Assembly: GCA_015493425.1 (NCBI GenBank)
Contig: WGDG01000122.1
Span: forward strand, 1 to 8,052
DNA from: Sulfurovum sp.
GTDB lineage: Bacteria; Campylobacterota; Campylobacteria; Campylobacterales; Sulfurovaceae
DNA: 8,052 bases
Direction: 5' to 3'
Numbering within the stretch: the first letter of the stretch is position 1; each line of letters begins with the position of its first letter. Of this stretch, positions 1 through 6,774 are shown in pieces. The notes below the pieces were generated by a model. It made no database searches, was not told the DNA's origin, and saw nothing but the letters and a program-made list of their open reading frames with translations. The position numbers and the translations under genes were made by a program.

Positions 1-106
1 TGAGTGCCTGAATGTAATTGCCTGCCTTGTATGCCTGCATGGCATCATCAAACTCTCCGGCAAACAGGCTGCCTATCAGTGCCGCGATGTATATCAGTTT
101 TTTCAT
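1..106 (-). CDS. Secreted TPR/Sel1-like repeat protein, N-terminal fragment
   Basis: Only the first 35 codons are in the window; the gene continues beyond the left edge. The start ATG (complement of 104-106) lies 10 bp after the dapF stop and is preceded by a strong AGAGAGGA ribosome binding site that overlaps that stop. Residues 1-16 read as a signal peptide (MKK, then a hydrophobic stretch ending SLFA, cleavage near residue 16). The next segment, FDDAMQAYKAGNYIQAL, has the A..AYKAGNY..AL spacing of a TPR or Sel1-like helical repeat. Such proteins are usually periplasmic, and secreted Sel1-repeat proteins are common in Campylobacterota. It is probably the last or a late gene of the ldt-coaE-dapF unit. 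The exact family cannot be told from so short a piece; a plain TPR protein is the main alternative. Confidence 0.7.
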   Translation of the reverse strand, partial: MKKLIYIAALIGSLFAGEFDDAMQAYKAGNYIQAL

Positions 107-116
107 ATTTTCCTCT

Positions 117-866
117 CTAAATCAGTGTTTCCGCAATGAATGTTTTGGTCACTTGCCCGCCAAAACGGTAAACACCCTCTTCATAGCTGACGTAAAGTTC
201 GTCACCGCTTTTGGGAAAAACCTTCACCTGATCGGCCGCCCTCCCCTCTTGGTGGTTACGAATGAAACAGGCAACCATACCTGTACCACATGCCAGTGTT
301 TCATCTTCTACACCTCTTTCATAGGTACGCACATACATTGTATCGTCCCCTTCCAGGCGGCAAATGTTGACGTTGGCATCGTACTTTTCGCGCAGTCTGC
401 GTGCCTGTGCCAGATCGAACCGGTCAATATTGTCACGTACGGCGACCAGGTGCGGTACACCCGAATCGATCAGCCACCATGTTTCACCCTCTTCCTCGAT
501 GTCAGTACGCAGAATTTTGGGCTCAACCATATCGCTGACAACATAGAGCCCGTTGATCGTCGCACGGATGACCCCTGCACCGGTAAGAAACTCTGCTTTC
601 CCATCTTTGGAAATGCCTTTTTCGTGCGCAAAATGCGCTGCAGCACGGCTGGCGTTCCCGCACATTGCCGCATACGAGCCGTCGGCATTGTAGAAGTCCC
701 ATTCGAAATCATACTCCGGATGAGGCAGCAATACGACCATACCGTCCGCACCCACACCGTTTTGGCGGTGGCAGAGCTTTTTGGCCAATTCGCTTCTGTC
801 TGCCTTCTCTTTGGCAATAAAAAAAATAAAATCATTCCCGTTGGCCGAATACTTTGTCACTGTCAT
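117..866 (-). CDS. dapF: Diaminopimelate epimerase
   Basis: DapF is a cytoplasmic, cofactor-independent racemase that converts LL- to meso-diaminopimelate in lysine and peptidoglycan biosynthesis. The two catalytic cysteines are visible: Cys69 in MCGNASR and Cys193 in LACGTGM. The N-terminal YSANGNDF, the NGVGADG segment (36-42) and DFYNADGS (57-64) are also family hallmarks, and the two halves form the expected duplicated fold. At 249 aa it is somewhat shorter than the roughly 274-aa E. coli enzyme and close to epsilonproteobacterial homologues. CGNASR, in place of the gammaproteobacterial CGNG.R, matches Helicobacter-type DapF. The start ATG overlaps the coaE stop as ATGA and has an AAGGAG site 5 nt upstream (complement of 872-877), which indicates translational coupling. 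Its product supplies the residue cross-linked by the L,D-transpeptidase encoded upstream. Confidence 0.96.
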   Translation of the reverse strand: MTVTKYSANGNDFIFFIAKEKADRSELAKKLCHRQNGVGADGMVVLLPHPEYDFEWDFYNADGSYAAMCGNASRAAAHFAHEKGISKDGKAEFLTGAGVIRATINGLYVVSDMVEPKILRTDIEEEGETWWLIDSGVPHLVAVRDNIDRFDLAQARRLREKYDANVNICRLEGDDTMYVRTYERGVEDETLACGTGMVACFIRNHQEGRAADQVKVFPKSGDELYVSYEEGVYRFGGQVTKTFIAETLI

Positions 867-1456
867 GAAAACTCCTTCAAAATGGCATCTTTGGCCTGTT
901 CATACTCACTTCGCAAGTGTACTTCGTCTTTGGTATTGTCAATAACATAATCTGCCAGAAAACGCTTTTCGGCAATATCTATCTGAGAGGCAATACGTTC
1001 AAGCACAGCCTCTTCATCCAGCCCGTCACGCATCATAGCACGCTCAAGCTGCTGTTTGGGGGCAGCATACACCACCAGTGTACGCTTGATGGGGTAGCGC
1101 CCTCCTTCGAAGAAAAGCGGTATATCGACAATATAGGGCTTTTGTTTTGCATCTTCCTCTTTCGCTCTGGCTTCGATGACATCGTAAATGAGCGGATGAA
1201 GCAGCTGCTCGAGCGCTTTGCGTTTGAGCGGGTCGGCAAAAACCACTTTCCCAAGCGCTTTTCTGTCCACTGTGCCATGACGCACGACTTCATCACCGAA
1301 CATTCGGGCTATCACCTCCTGCTGTGATTCCAATACTTCATGTGCAATGCTATCCGCATCGATGATAACAAAACCATCCTCTTCGAACATTCGTGCTACA
1401 GTACTCTTTCCTGTTGCAATACTTCCTGTCAATGCAACTGCATACTCAAACACCAT
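863..1456 (-). CDS. coaE: Dephospho-CoA kinase
   Basis: CoaE catalyses the last step of coenzyme A synthesis, ATP-dependent phosphorylation of the 3'-hydroxyl of dephospho-CoA, in the cytoplasm. At 197 aa it is the usual family length. Visible features are the P-loop GSIATGKST (11-19), the substrate-binding IDADSIAHEVL region (32-42) with D33 and D35, LLHP (85-88), the DIPLFFE strand (111-117) and the C-terminal ADYVIDN (168-174), all standard for CoaE. The start ATG lies 1 bp after the L,D-transpeptidase stop and is preceded by AAAGGTGG, a good ribosome binding site. The gene ends in a 4-bp ATGA overlap with dapF. It is a housekeeping gene placed between two peptidoglycan-related genes. I see no link between CoA synthesis and its neighbours beyond co-transcription. 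Confidence 0.95.
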   Translation of the reverse strand: MVFEYAVALTGSIATGKSTVARMFEEDGFVIIDADSIAHEVLESQQEVIARMFGDEVVRHGTVDRKALGKVVFADPLKRKALEQLLHPLIYDVIEARAKEEDAKQKPYIVDIPLFFEGGRYPIKRTLVVYAAPKQQLERAMMRDGLDEEAVLERIASQIDIAEKRFLADYVIDNTKDEVHLRSEYEQAKDAILKEFS

Positions 1457-1457
1457 A

Positions 1458-3122
1458 TTACCACCTTTTGTACGACTGCAGCTGCATCTCGTCGTAGTGA
1501 TAGATATCGTCCCGGAACTGCAGGTGACCGTCGTAATCTACCCATGCAGTCAGGTAAATGATATCCACCGGTACCTTCTCTTTGAGCTTCAAGTAGACAT
1601 TCTTCTTGCCTTTGAGAATGGTATCGGCCTTTTCCATATCGATGGGTTCAAAACTCGCGAATGTTTTCAACAATTTCTTTGGTTCCTGAAGACGGACACA
1701 GCCATGGCTGAAAGCACGTTTGTTTCGAAGGAAAAGGCGTTTTGTCGGTGTATCGTGCATATAAACCGAGAATTTGTTGGGAAAGAGGAACTTGATCTTT
1801 CCGAGTGCATTCTTGTATCCGGGCTGCTGTGCGAAGCGGTAGGGGACATGTTTGCTGTAGCGGTACTGCGCCCAGTTAACCGAGGCAGGATCAATCGTTT
1901 TGGCATCTTTCCCCCAGCCGGAGTAGATTTGGATGGCTTCGTGTTTAAGTGCGTAGGGGTTACGCAGCAGCTTGGGAATCATCTCTTTTTGAATGATGCT
2001 CTTTGGCACATTCCAGTAGGGATTGAGCACAATCATCTCTACCTCATCGGAAAAGATAGGGGTAGGATGATTTGGCTTCCCGGTAATGACCCGTATGGAG
2101 GTAACCAGCTTGCCGTCTTCTTCGAAATAGAGCGTAAAGAAGGGAATGTTGATAATGATGTGACGATGAGGCTGTCTGGGATTAAGCCACTTGATACGGT
2201 CGAGGTTCAGGCGGATAGTGGTAATTCGCCGGGAGACAGGAATATTGAGCTTTCTCAGTGTTGCAGGTCCCACCACACCATCAGCTTTCAAACCGTTTCG
2301 GATCTGAAAAAGCTTGACCGCTTCGACAAGACAGCTGTCATAACGGTCATCTTCATCACTCTCCGAACATCCATGGTATTCACCGGTAACACTTAGACGC
2401 TCACGCAGTGCATAGACACCCGGATCACGTTTTCCGGGGTTGAGCTTACGGGTATGCAACCGCACCGGTGCCCATCCCCCCTCCGCTTCAATATCCATAT
2501 AGTGCTTGAGTGCACGCTGCAGGGCACGGTAGTGGTAAGCGGTAGGTACAGCATTCTGAAGCTCTTTTTTGAGATCTGCCCCCAGAAGTGCCTTCTCTAC
2601 CATGCTGATAGGGTCTACATTAGGACGGTGCAGTACCCATTCTGTACTCACGCCGTTGACTTTCAGGTTGACAATACGTGCCTGAAAGGCCCCCCAGTTG
2701 ATACTGCCAAAGTAGGCGTAATCAGTATAAGCCTTGTAGAGCATCGTGATCTTGAACTCCATCTCCATCTTCTGCAAAAAGGTACTGCCGTTTGCATAGA
2801 GTGATTGCGCCTGAACTTCGAACGCCCTTGCATCGCGGTAAAGCCTGCTTCCTGGGTCAAGGGTGAAGTCCTCTTTCATGGCCGAAAAGAGTCCTTTTGC
2901 AGCAAGAGAGGGACCTTTTTCATGCATCCATGCCGGCAGAAAAAGCAGCTGTTTGTAAAAGCTCTTGAGAAAACTCCGATTGGACTCGGTCTGGAGAGAA
3001 TTGTAGATCACCTCTGTGGCATGCTCGTCAAACGGCTTTTCCACAGCAGGTGCGGCACTAACAGAAAGAATAAGTACGGTACAGACGGCAGCGAACCACT
3101 GCATGATCATTTTTGGAAGCAT
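1458..3122 (-). CDS. YcbB/LdtD-type L,D-transpeptidase (YkuD domain, PG-binding domain)
   Basis: This is a periplasmic L,D-transpeptidase of 554 aa; E. coli LdtD (YcbB) is about 615 aa. Residues 1-25 are a signal peptide (MIMQWFAAVC core, cleavage near SAAPA). An N-terminal scaffold region follows (about 30-225). A PG_binding_1 domain lies at about 235-295 (AVKLFQIRNGL, DGVVGPATLRKLN), and the YkuD catalytic domain at about 320-485. The catalytic motif SHGCVRL gives His473, Cys475 and Arg477, with the conserved His456 in YMHDTP. By family, it makes 3-3 cross-links between diaminopimelate residues or exchanges D-amino acids. Residues 250-265 carry two cysteines around an acidic loop (C252, C264). 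The start at 3122 has GAGGG 5 nt upstream; the internal Met5 lacks such a site. It is the first gene of the leftward unit, and a good TATAAT lies 28-33 nt upstream. Confidence 0.92.
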   Translation of the reverse strand: MLPKMIMQWFAAVCTVLILSVSAAPAVEKPFDEHATEVIYNSLQTESNRSFLKSFYKQLLFLPAWMHEKGPSLAAKGLFSAMKEDFTLDPGSRLYRDARAFEVQAQSLYANGSTFLQKMEMEFKITMLYKAYTDYAYFGSINWGAFQARIVNLKVNGVSTEWVLHRPNVDPISMVEKALLGADLKKELQNAVPTAYHYRALQRALKHYMDIEAEGGWAPVRLHTRKLNPGKRDPGVYALRERLSVTGEYHGCSESDEDDRYDSCLVEAVKLFQIRNGLKADGVVGPATLRKLNIPVSRRITTIRLNLDRIKWLNPRQPHRHIIINIPFFTLYFEEDGKLVTSIRVITGKPNHPTPIFSDEVEMIVLNPYWNVPKSIIQKEMIPKLLRNPYALKHEAIQIYSGWGKDAKTIDPASVNWAQYRYSKHVPYRFAQQPGYKNALGKIKFLFPNKFSVYMHDTPTKRLFLRNKRAFSHGCVRLQEPKKLLKTFASFEPIDMEKADTILKGKKNVYLKLKEKVPVDIIYLTAWVDYDGHLQFRDDIYHYDEMQLQSYKRW

Positions 3123-3149
3123 GTTTGCCCTCGACGTAGATTTGATAAG

Positions 3150-3155
3150 ATTATA
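3150..3155 (-). promoter_or_regulatory. -10 box (TATAAT) for the ldt-coaE-dapF unit
   Basis: The complement of 3150-3155 reads TATAAT, a perfect sigma70-type -10. It sits 27 nt before the L,D-transpeptidase ATG, which would give a leader of about 20 nt containing the GAGGG ribosome binding site. No good -35 is seen 16-18 bp upstream (GCATTT is the nearest). This is normal for Campylobacterota, whose sigma70 promoters have a weak -35. Confidence 0.6.
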
Positions 3156-3175
3156 TCGTAACCTTATTCCGAAAA

Positions 3176-3184
3176 TGCTAAAAT
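3176..3184 (+). promoter_or_regulatory. Candidate extended -10 (TGCTAAAAT) for the bat operon
   Basis: TGC followed by TAAAAT fits the extended -10 pattern TGnTATAAT with one mismatch. It ends only 5 bp before the ATG at 3190, so transcription would start at about 3190-3192. The batA message would then be leaderless or nearly so. If this is the true promoter, the start codon choice of batA (3190 or 3199) is affected. No clear -35 is seen upstream. Confidence 0.35.
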
Positions 3185-3189
3185 AGAGT

Positions 3190-4101
3190 ATGCATTTTAT
3201 GTTTGGTAGCCCCTGGGCCTTTCTTTTGCTGTTACTGCTTCCTTGCCTCTTCCTCTGCCGGGAGCATAGCCGCCGTTACTACTTTCCAAGGCTGGAATGG
3301 GCAGGCAGGGAGCACCCCCTCTTTTCGTGGGAGATATGGCTGAAGGTACTCATTTTCCTGCTAATGGTTACAGCGCTTGCCGAACCTTTTGTCTATGACA
3401 GCAGTGCCAACAGGCATAAAAAGGGACGAGACCTTGTCCTCGCCATCGATGCCTCCGGCTCCATGGCCCAAAGCGGCTTCGATACCAAAGACCGATTCAA
3501 GAGCAAATATGAAACTACCCTCGATCTGGCAGAGGCCTTCACCCAAAATCGGTTTGATGACAATATAGGGATAGTCGTCTTTGGTACCTTTGCCTACACT
3601 GCTTCACCGCTGACCTACGACCTTGCGGCACTGGGTAAACTTCTGAAGATGACCACCGTGGGCATTGCCGGAGAGAGTACTGCCATCGGTGATGCGCTTA
3701 TGCAGGCAATGCGTACCCTCTCCTTTGGCAAGGCCAAATCGAAAGTGATTGTACTGCTAACGGATGGTTTTCACAATGCGGGCAAACACTCCCCAAAAGA
3801 AGCTGTCGCACTGGCGAAGAAGCAGGGCATACGCATCTACACCATCGGTATCGGCACCAAACGCGACTACGATGCCGCACTGCTTGAAACCATTGCAAAA
3901 GAGACTGGCGGCAAGAGCTACGGTGCTGCTTCTGCAGCATCGCTCAAAAAAATTTTTAAAGAGATCGCTGCACTGGAGCCAAGCCAAATACGCGGAGAGA
4001 ACTACCTCAACAGACAGCTGCTGATCACTCCGCCGCTGCTTGCGGCACTGGCACTGCTGCTGTTATGGCTCTATCTCTCCTATGCAAGGGAGCGCCAATG
4101 A
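3190..4101 (+). CDS. batA: BatA-type VWA-domain membrane protein
   Basis: This is a 303-aa membrane-anchored von Willebrand factor A protein of the Bat family. Two N-terminal hydrophobic segments (about 8-23 and 50-65) flank a basic loop (REHSRRYYFPR), followed by a VWA domain (about 80-265) and a C-terminal membrane segment (about 278-297). The metal-binding MIDAS site is complete: DASGS (D87, S89, S91), T164 in GESTAIGDAL, and D192 in LLTDG. The basic loop should be cytoplasmic, which places the VWA domain in the periplasm. Bat proteins were linked to aerotolerance in Bacteroides and to stress tolerance elsewhere; the molecular role is unsettled. An ATG at 3199 (residue 4) is spaced 10 nt from the weak AGAG, while the ATG at 3190 is only 1 nt from it, so 3199 could be the true start. 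It overlaps the next gene by 4 bp (ATGA). Confidence 0.9.
   Translation: MHFMFGSPWAFLLLLLLPCLFLCREHSRRYYFPRLEWAGREHPLFSWEIWLKVLIFLLMVTALAEPFVYDSSANRHKKGRDLVLAIDASGSMAQSGFDTKDRFKSKYETTLDLAEAFTQNRFDDNIGIVVFGTFAYTASPLTYDLAALGKLLKMTTVGIAGESTAIGDALMQAMRTLSFGKAKSKVIVLLTDGFHNAGKHSPKEAVALAKKQGIRIYTIGIGTKRDYDAALLETIAKETGGKSYGAASAASLKKIFKEIAALEPSQIRGENYLNRQLLITPPLLAALALLLLWLYLSYARERQ
4086..4092 (+). promoter_or_regulatory. Ribosome binding site setting the batB start at 4098
   Basis: AAGGGAG lies 5 nt before the ATG at 4098, which itself overlaps the batA stop as ATGA. The longest open frame begins 33 nt earlier, at 4065, inside the batA C-terminal membrane segment, and has no comparable site. The ATG at 4098 is therefore the better start. 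Confidence 0.8.
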
Positions 4102-5654
4102 CTTTTCATGCTCCCGAGTACCTTTGGCTGCTCATTCCGATTGGCCTGGTATTCTATCTGTTCAGGCCGCGTTCTCTGCGTATTGTTATGCATCTTTTCA
4201 TCGTTACCCTGCTCCTTGTAGCACTCTCAAGGCCACAGCTTGAGAAAGGTCTTAGCCAGGAGCGTGTCGATGCACGTGATGTCATTATCGCCCTGGATGT
4301 CTCCTACTCGATGCGTGCCCGGGACATTCAACCCGACCGCTACCGCTTCGCCAAAGCGACTATTGAAGCACTGCTGCAAAAAGATGCCAAAGACAATGTA
4401 ATGCTCATCGCCTTTACGACTAATCCGTTGCTGCTCTCTCCGCCAACCACCGACCATGCCTTGGTGAAGACGGCTCTTGAAGCACTCGAACCCAAAAACA
4501 TCCTTACCAAGGGAACCTCGCTCAAAAAACTCTTCAAGCAGATTGCCACGGATAAAAACGGACATAAGGAGCTGCTGCTCATTACCGATGGCGGAGAGGA
4601 GAGAGACCTCGATGCACTGACACAAGCCCTCAAGGGAGCCGATATCCACCTCACTATCCTTGCCCTTGGTACAACGGAGGGCAGCACCATTCCAACAGAA
4701 GAAGGGAAACCACTGAGAGACAGGGAAGGGCATCTGGTCATCTCCCGTATCAATCCGCTGCTTGAACGTCTTGCAGACACACTTGAGGGCACCTACCTTA
4801 CCCCCCAAAGCAGCCCGGAAGCGACAGCAGACGCCATTCTTAAAAGCTTTGAAACAGGCAGTAACAATACAAACAGCATAAAGAAACTGCGCCACAGCTA
4901 CACCGAACTCTATCAGTTGCCGCTGCTGCTGGCACTACTGCTCTTTCTTGCAGTGCATACACGTGCCGCACGCAGACTCCTGCCTCTCTTTGCGTTCTTT
5001 GGTATCCAACTGCACGCTTCCTTTTTCGACACCCTCTATCTAAAACAGGCATACGACCACTATGTACATCATGAGTACAAAGCCGCCAAAACAACGCTAC
5101 TAAAGGTCAAAACCCCTTCTCTGCAACGCCAAATCGCACTGGCCGATACCTACTACAAACTGGGCAACTACCCTAAAGCTGCCGCACTCTACCTCGGCAT
5201 ACATACTACTTCTCCGAAAATCAAGCAGATGCTCTTCTACAATCTGGGTAACGCATACGCCATGCAGGGAGCGTACACTAAAGCGAGGATGTATTATACT
5301 AAGGCACTCCAACTCGGAGAAGATACCGAAGCGCTGCACAACCTGAAAGCCGTAGCTCTGCTTGAAGAACGGAAAAAAAAGGCTCTTGGCATGGCACGTC
5401 CCAAATCACAGGGAGCACAGAGCAAAGCAAAACAAAGCAGCGAAGAGAGCGACGATGCAAAAAAGCCCAAAGCACAGGAACAGTCGGGGGCAGGTTCGGG
5501 CTCTGGCGGCGAGCAGCAACACAAAAAGCGTGCCAAAGAGGCGAAGAAACAGCTCTTGATGGATGAAGAACAAAAGCCGCAAAAGCTGCCTCTGAGTTCC
5601 AAAGTGTACGAACTGATCAATAAAGGATATATTCGTGAAACCAAACCGTGGTAG
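4098..5654 (+). CDS. batB: BatB-BatC fusion: VWA-domain and TPR-repeat membrane protein
   Basis: This 518-aa protein joins a BatB-like VWA part to a BatC-like TPR part. Two N-terminal hydrophobic segments (about 8-22 and 29-44) flank a basic RPRSLR loop. The VWA domain (about 60-250) has a full MIDAS site: DVSYS (D67, S69, S71), T140 and D164 in ITDGG. Two membrane segments follow (about 272-288 and 294-308) with a basic HTRAARR loop, then TPR-like helices (about 312-415; ADTYYKLGNYPKAAALY and YNLGNAYAMQGAYTKARMYY are clear), a charged low-complexity linker (about 425-485), and a short conserved-looking tail ending KGYIRETKPW. Positive-inside reasoning puts both VWA and TPR parts in the periplasm. 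VWA-TPR fusions also occur in gammaproteobacterial bat-like loci. The start at 4098 rests on the ATGA overlap and AAGGGAG. It overlaps batD by 20 bp. Confidence 0.9.
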   Translation: MTFHAPEYLWLLIPIGLVFYLFRPRSLRIVMHLFIVTLLLVALSRPQLEKGLSQERVDARDVIIALDVSYSMRARDIQPDRYRFAKATIEALLQKDAKDNVMLIAFTTNPLLLSPPTTDHALVKTALEALEPKNILTKGTSLKKLFKQIATDKNGHKELLLITDGGEERDLDALTQALKGADIHLTILALGTTEGSTIPTEEGKPLRDREGHLVISRINPLLERLADTLEGTYLTPQSSPEATADAILKSFETGSNNTNSIKKLRHSYTELYQLPLLLALLLFLAVHTRAARRLLPLFAFFGIQLHASFFDTLYLKQAYDHYVHHEYKAAKTTLLKVKTPSLQRQIALADTYYKLGNYPKAAALYLGIHTTSPKIKQMLFYNLGNAYAMQGAYTKARMYYTKALQLGEDTEALHNLKAVALLEERKKKALGMARPKSQGAQSKAKQSSEESDDAKKPKAQEQSGAGSGSGGEQQHKKRAKEAKKQLLMDEEQKPQKLPLSSKVYELINKGYIRETKPW

Positions 5655-6774
5655 ACTGGCAGTACTGTTTCTTAGCATCTTCTGCGTTCTGCTGCACGCA
5701 GAAGATTTCACCTATACCATCCGCCCCAGCACCCTCACACCATACGAAAAAGAGCCGGTACTCCTGCGTGTGGATATCAACCAGACCAATCCTGAACCGA
5801 TTCTGCTCTTTCTGTTTGACATCAAACCAAAACGTGCATACCGCGTCGAACAGATCAGTGCCACGCATGACAACACCCTGCACCATGCCAAAGAACACTA
5901 CCTCTACCTCCTCTTCCCGCTCAAAAGCGGTTTGCTTGACATCGATTTCGACCTGACCAAACGTGTTACCAATGATGATAAGGTACACTACTTCTTCTCT
6001 GGAGACCGTGACGACTTCAAAAAACTTGAAACCACCGACTCAAAAGTAGATGTTCCGCCACTGAAAATAAAGGTGAAGCCACTGCCAAAAGGGACACAAC
6101 TCATAGGCAATTTTACACTAAACTACCTCTTCAAACCCAAAAAGGTCGAAGCATACGAGCCTGTCTCACTGCGCATTAGCATCGAAGGGAACGGCTATCC
6201 TCCTCTGCTTGAAAACATTTATCCCAAGCAAGAAGATGTCAGCCTCTTTGCAAGCAAACCGGTACTGACCAGACACGTAGATGCACACACCGTACACTAC
6301 AAAGCAGTTTACGATCTTGCACTCACTTCCGGAAAAAGTTTTGACACTGCACGCATCACACTGCACGCATTTAACCCCAAAACCCGGCAACAATACACGC
6401 TTAATATCCCTTCGGAGCACATTGAAGTCACCCGCCCCGATACTGCTGTACTGGTTGACAAAACCGATACACCGCCACCGTTGCATAGTAACTGGAAACA
6501 GTTTGGTACACTTATGGGGTACCTGCTCGCTTTTGGAGCGGGTTTTCTGACTGCATGGATGCTAAAATGGCACAGAAAAGAGAAAGCTCGAGAACATCCG
6601 CTTACCGCACGTATCGATGCCTGCAATGCAAAAAAGCAGCTGCTGCAGCTGCTGATGGCAGAAGATGCACAGCGCTTCGCACCTGTCATTGACAAACTCG
6701 AAGCCGACCTCTACGGAACAGAGAAATATGCACTCAAACAACTCAAACAGGAAGCAAAGGAGCGACTGACATGA
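5635..6774 (+). CDS. batD: BatD-like protein with signal peptide and one membrane anchor
   Basis: This 379-aa protein is BatD-like by position and architecture. A signal peptide (about 1-22, cleavage near LLHA/ED) is followed by a beta-rich periplasmic region (about 25-280). That region includes a segment at about 148-195 (LPKGTQLIGNFTLN, AYEPVSLRISIEGNGYP) of the kind seen in BatD ectodomains. One membrane helix (about 290-311) leads to a basic cytoplasmic tail of about 68 residues predicted to be helical. Many BatD proteins are longer (roughly 450-600 aa), so this is a compact form. The start is GTG at 5635, preceded by AAAGGA with 7-nt spacing inside the end of batB; the overlap is 20 bp. 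It ends in a 4-bp ATGA overlap with moxR. The ectodomain probably contacts the VWA proteins, and the tail could reach MoxR or DUF58; this is inference. Sequence similarity in this family is low. Confidence 0.82.
   Translation: MKPNRGRLAVLFLSIFCVLLHAEDFTYTIRPSTLTPYEKEPVLLRVDINQTNPEPILLFLFDIKPKRAYRVEQISATHDNTLHHAKEHYLYLLFPLKSGLLDIDFDLTKRVTNDDKVHYFFSGDRDDFKKLETTDSKVDVPPLKIKVKPLPKGTQLIGNFTLNYLFKPKKVEAYEPVSLRISIEGNGYPPLLENIYPKQEDVSLFASKPVLTRHVDAHTVHYKAVYDLALTSGKSFDTARITLHAFNPKTRQQYTLNIPSEHIEVTRPDTAVLVDKTDTPPPLHSNWKQFGTLMGYLLAFGAGFLTAWMLKWHRKEKAREHPLTARIDACNAKKQLLQLLMAEDAQRFAPVIDKLEADLYGTEKYALKQLKQEAKERLT
6637..6654 (+). repeat. Two tandem 9-bp units (CAGCTGCTG) in batD
   Basis: CAGCTGCTG occurs twice in direct succession and encodes QLLQLL (residues 335-340) in the predicted cytoplasmic helical tail of BatD. 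With the preceding AG it also forms a near-palindrome, GCAGCTGC on each side of one base. It most likely reflects leucine-rich helix coding; slippage would change the tail length in frame by three residues. Confidence 0.6.

Larger units (their letters stand above)
3123..3189. promoter_or_regulatory. Divergent intergenic control region between the ldt and bat units
   Basis: This 67-bp AT-rich gap separates the leftward L,D-transpeptidase unit from the rightward bat operon, so it must hold both promoters unless they lie inside genes. It contains a perfect minus-strand TATAAT, a plus-strand extended -10 (TGCTAAAAT), and a plus-strand TTGATA (3142-3147) with no good -10 at 16-18 bp. A short dyad, ATAAG (3145-3149) and CTTAT (3163-3167), is centred at 3156 and straddles the minus-strand -10. 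Such a dyad could be an operator, but 5-bp arms are expected by chance in AT-rich DNA. Confidence 0.6.

Noticed and set aside
645..665. DapF CGNASR in place of the gammaproteobacterial CGNG.R around the first catalytic cysteine
   Set aside because: The catalytic Cys69 is present and the same variant occurs, as I recall it, in Helicobacter pylori DapF, so it is a lineage trait and not a defect.
18..950. A 310-codon plus-strand open frame opposite dapF
   Set aside because: dapF on the other strand has both catalytic cysteines, a ribosome binding site and coupled neighbours; the plus-strand frame spans three minus-strand genes and has no family features.
1347..2396. A 349-codon open frame on the plus strand opposite the L,D-transpeptidase gene
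   Set aside because: It runs antisense through a gene whose catalytic and signal-peptide motifs are clear, has no recognisable motif or ribosome binding site, and resembles a codon-bias shadow of the real frame.
3145..3167. Dyad ATAAG/CTTAT in the divergent promoter region as a regulator operator
   Set aside because: Five-bp arms with a 13-bp spacer are expected by chance in AT-rich DNA; position over the -10 is suggestive only, so it is mentioned but not claimed as an operator.
4227..4895. A 222-codon minus-strand open frame opposite the batB VWA region
   Set aside because: It shadows a well-supported VWA domain with an intact MIDAS site, and shows no domain or start signal of its own.
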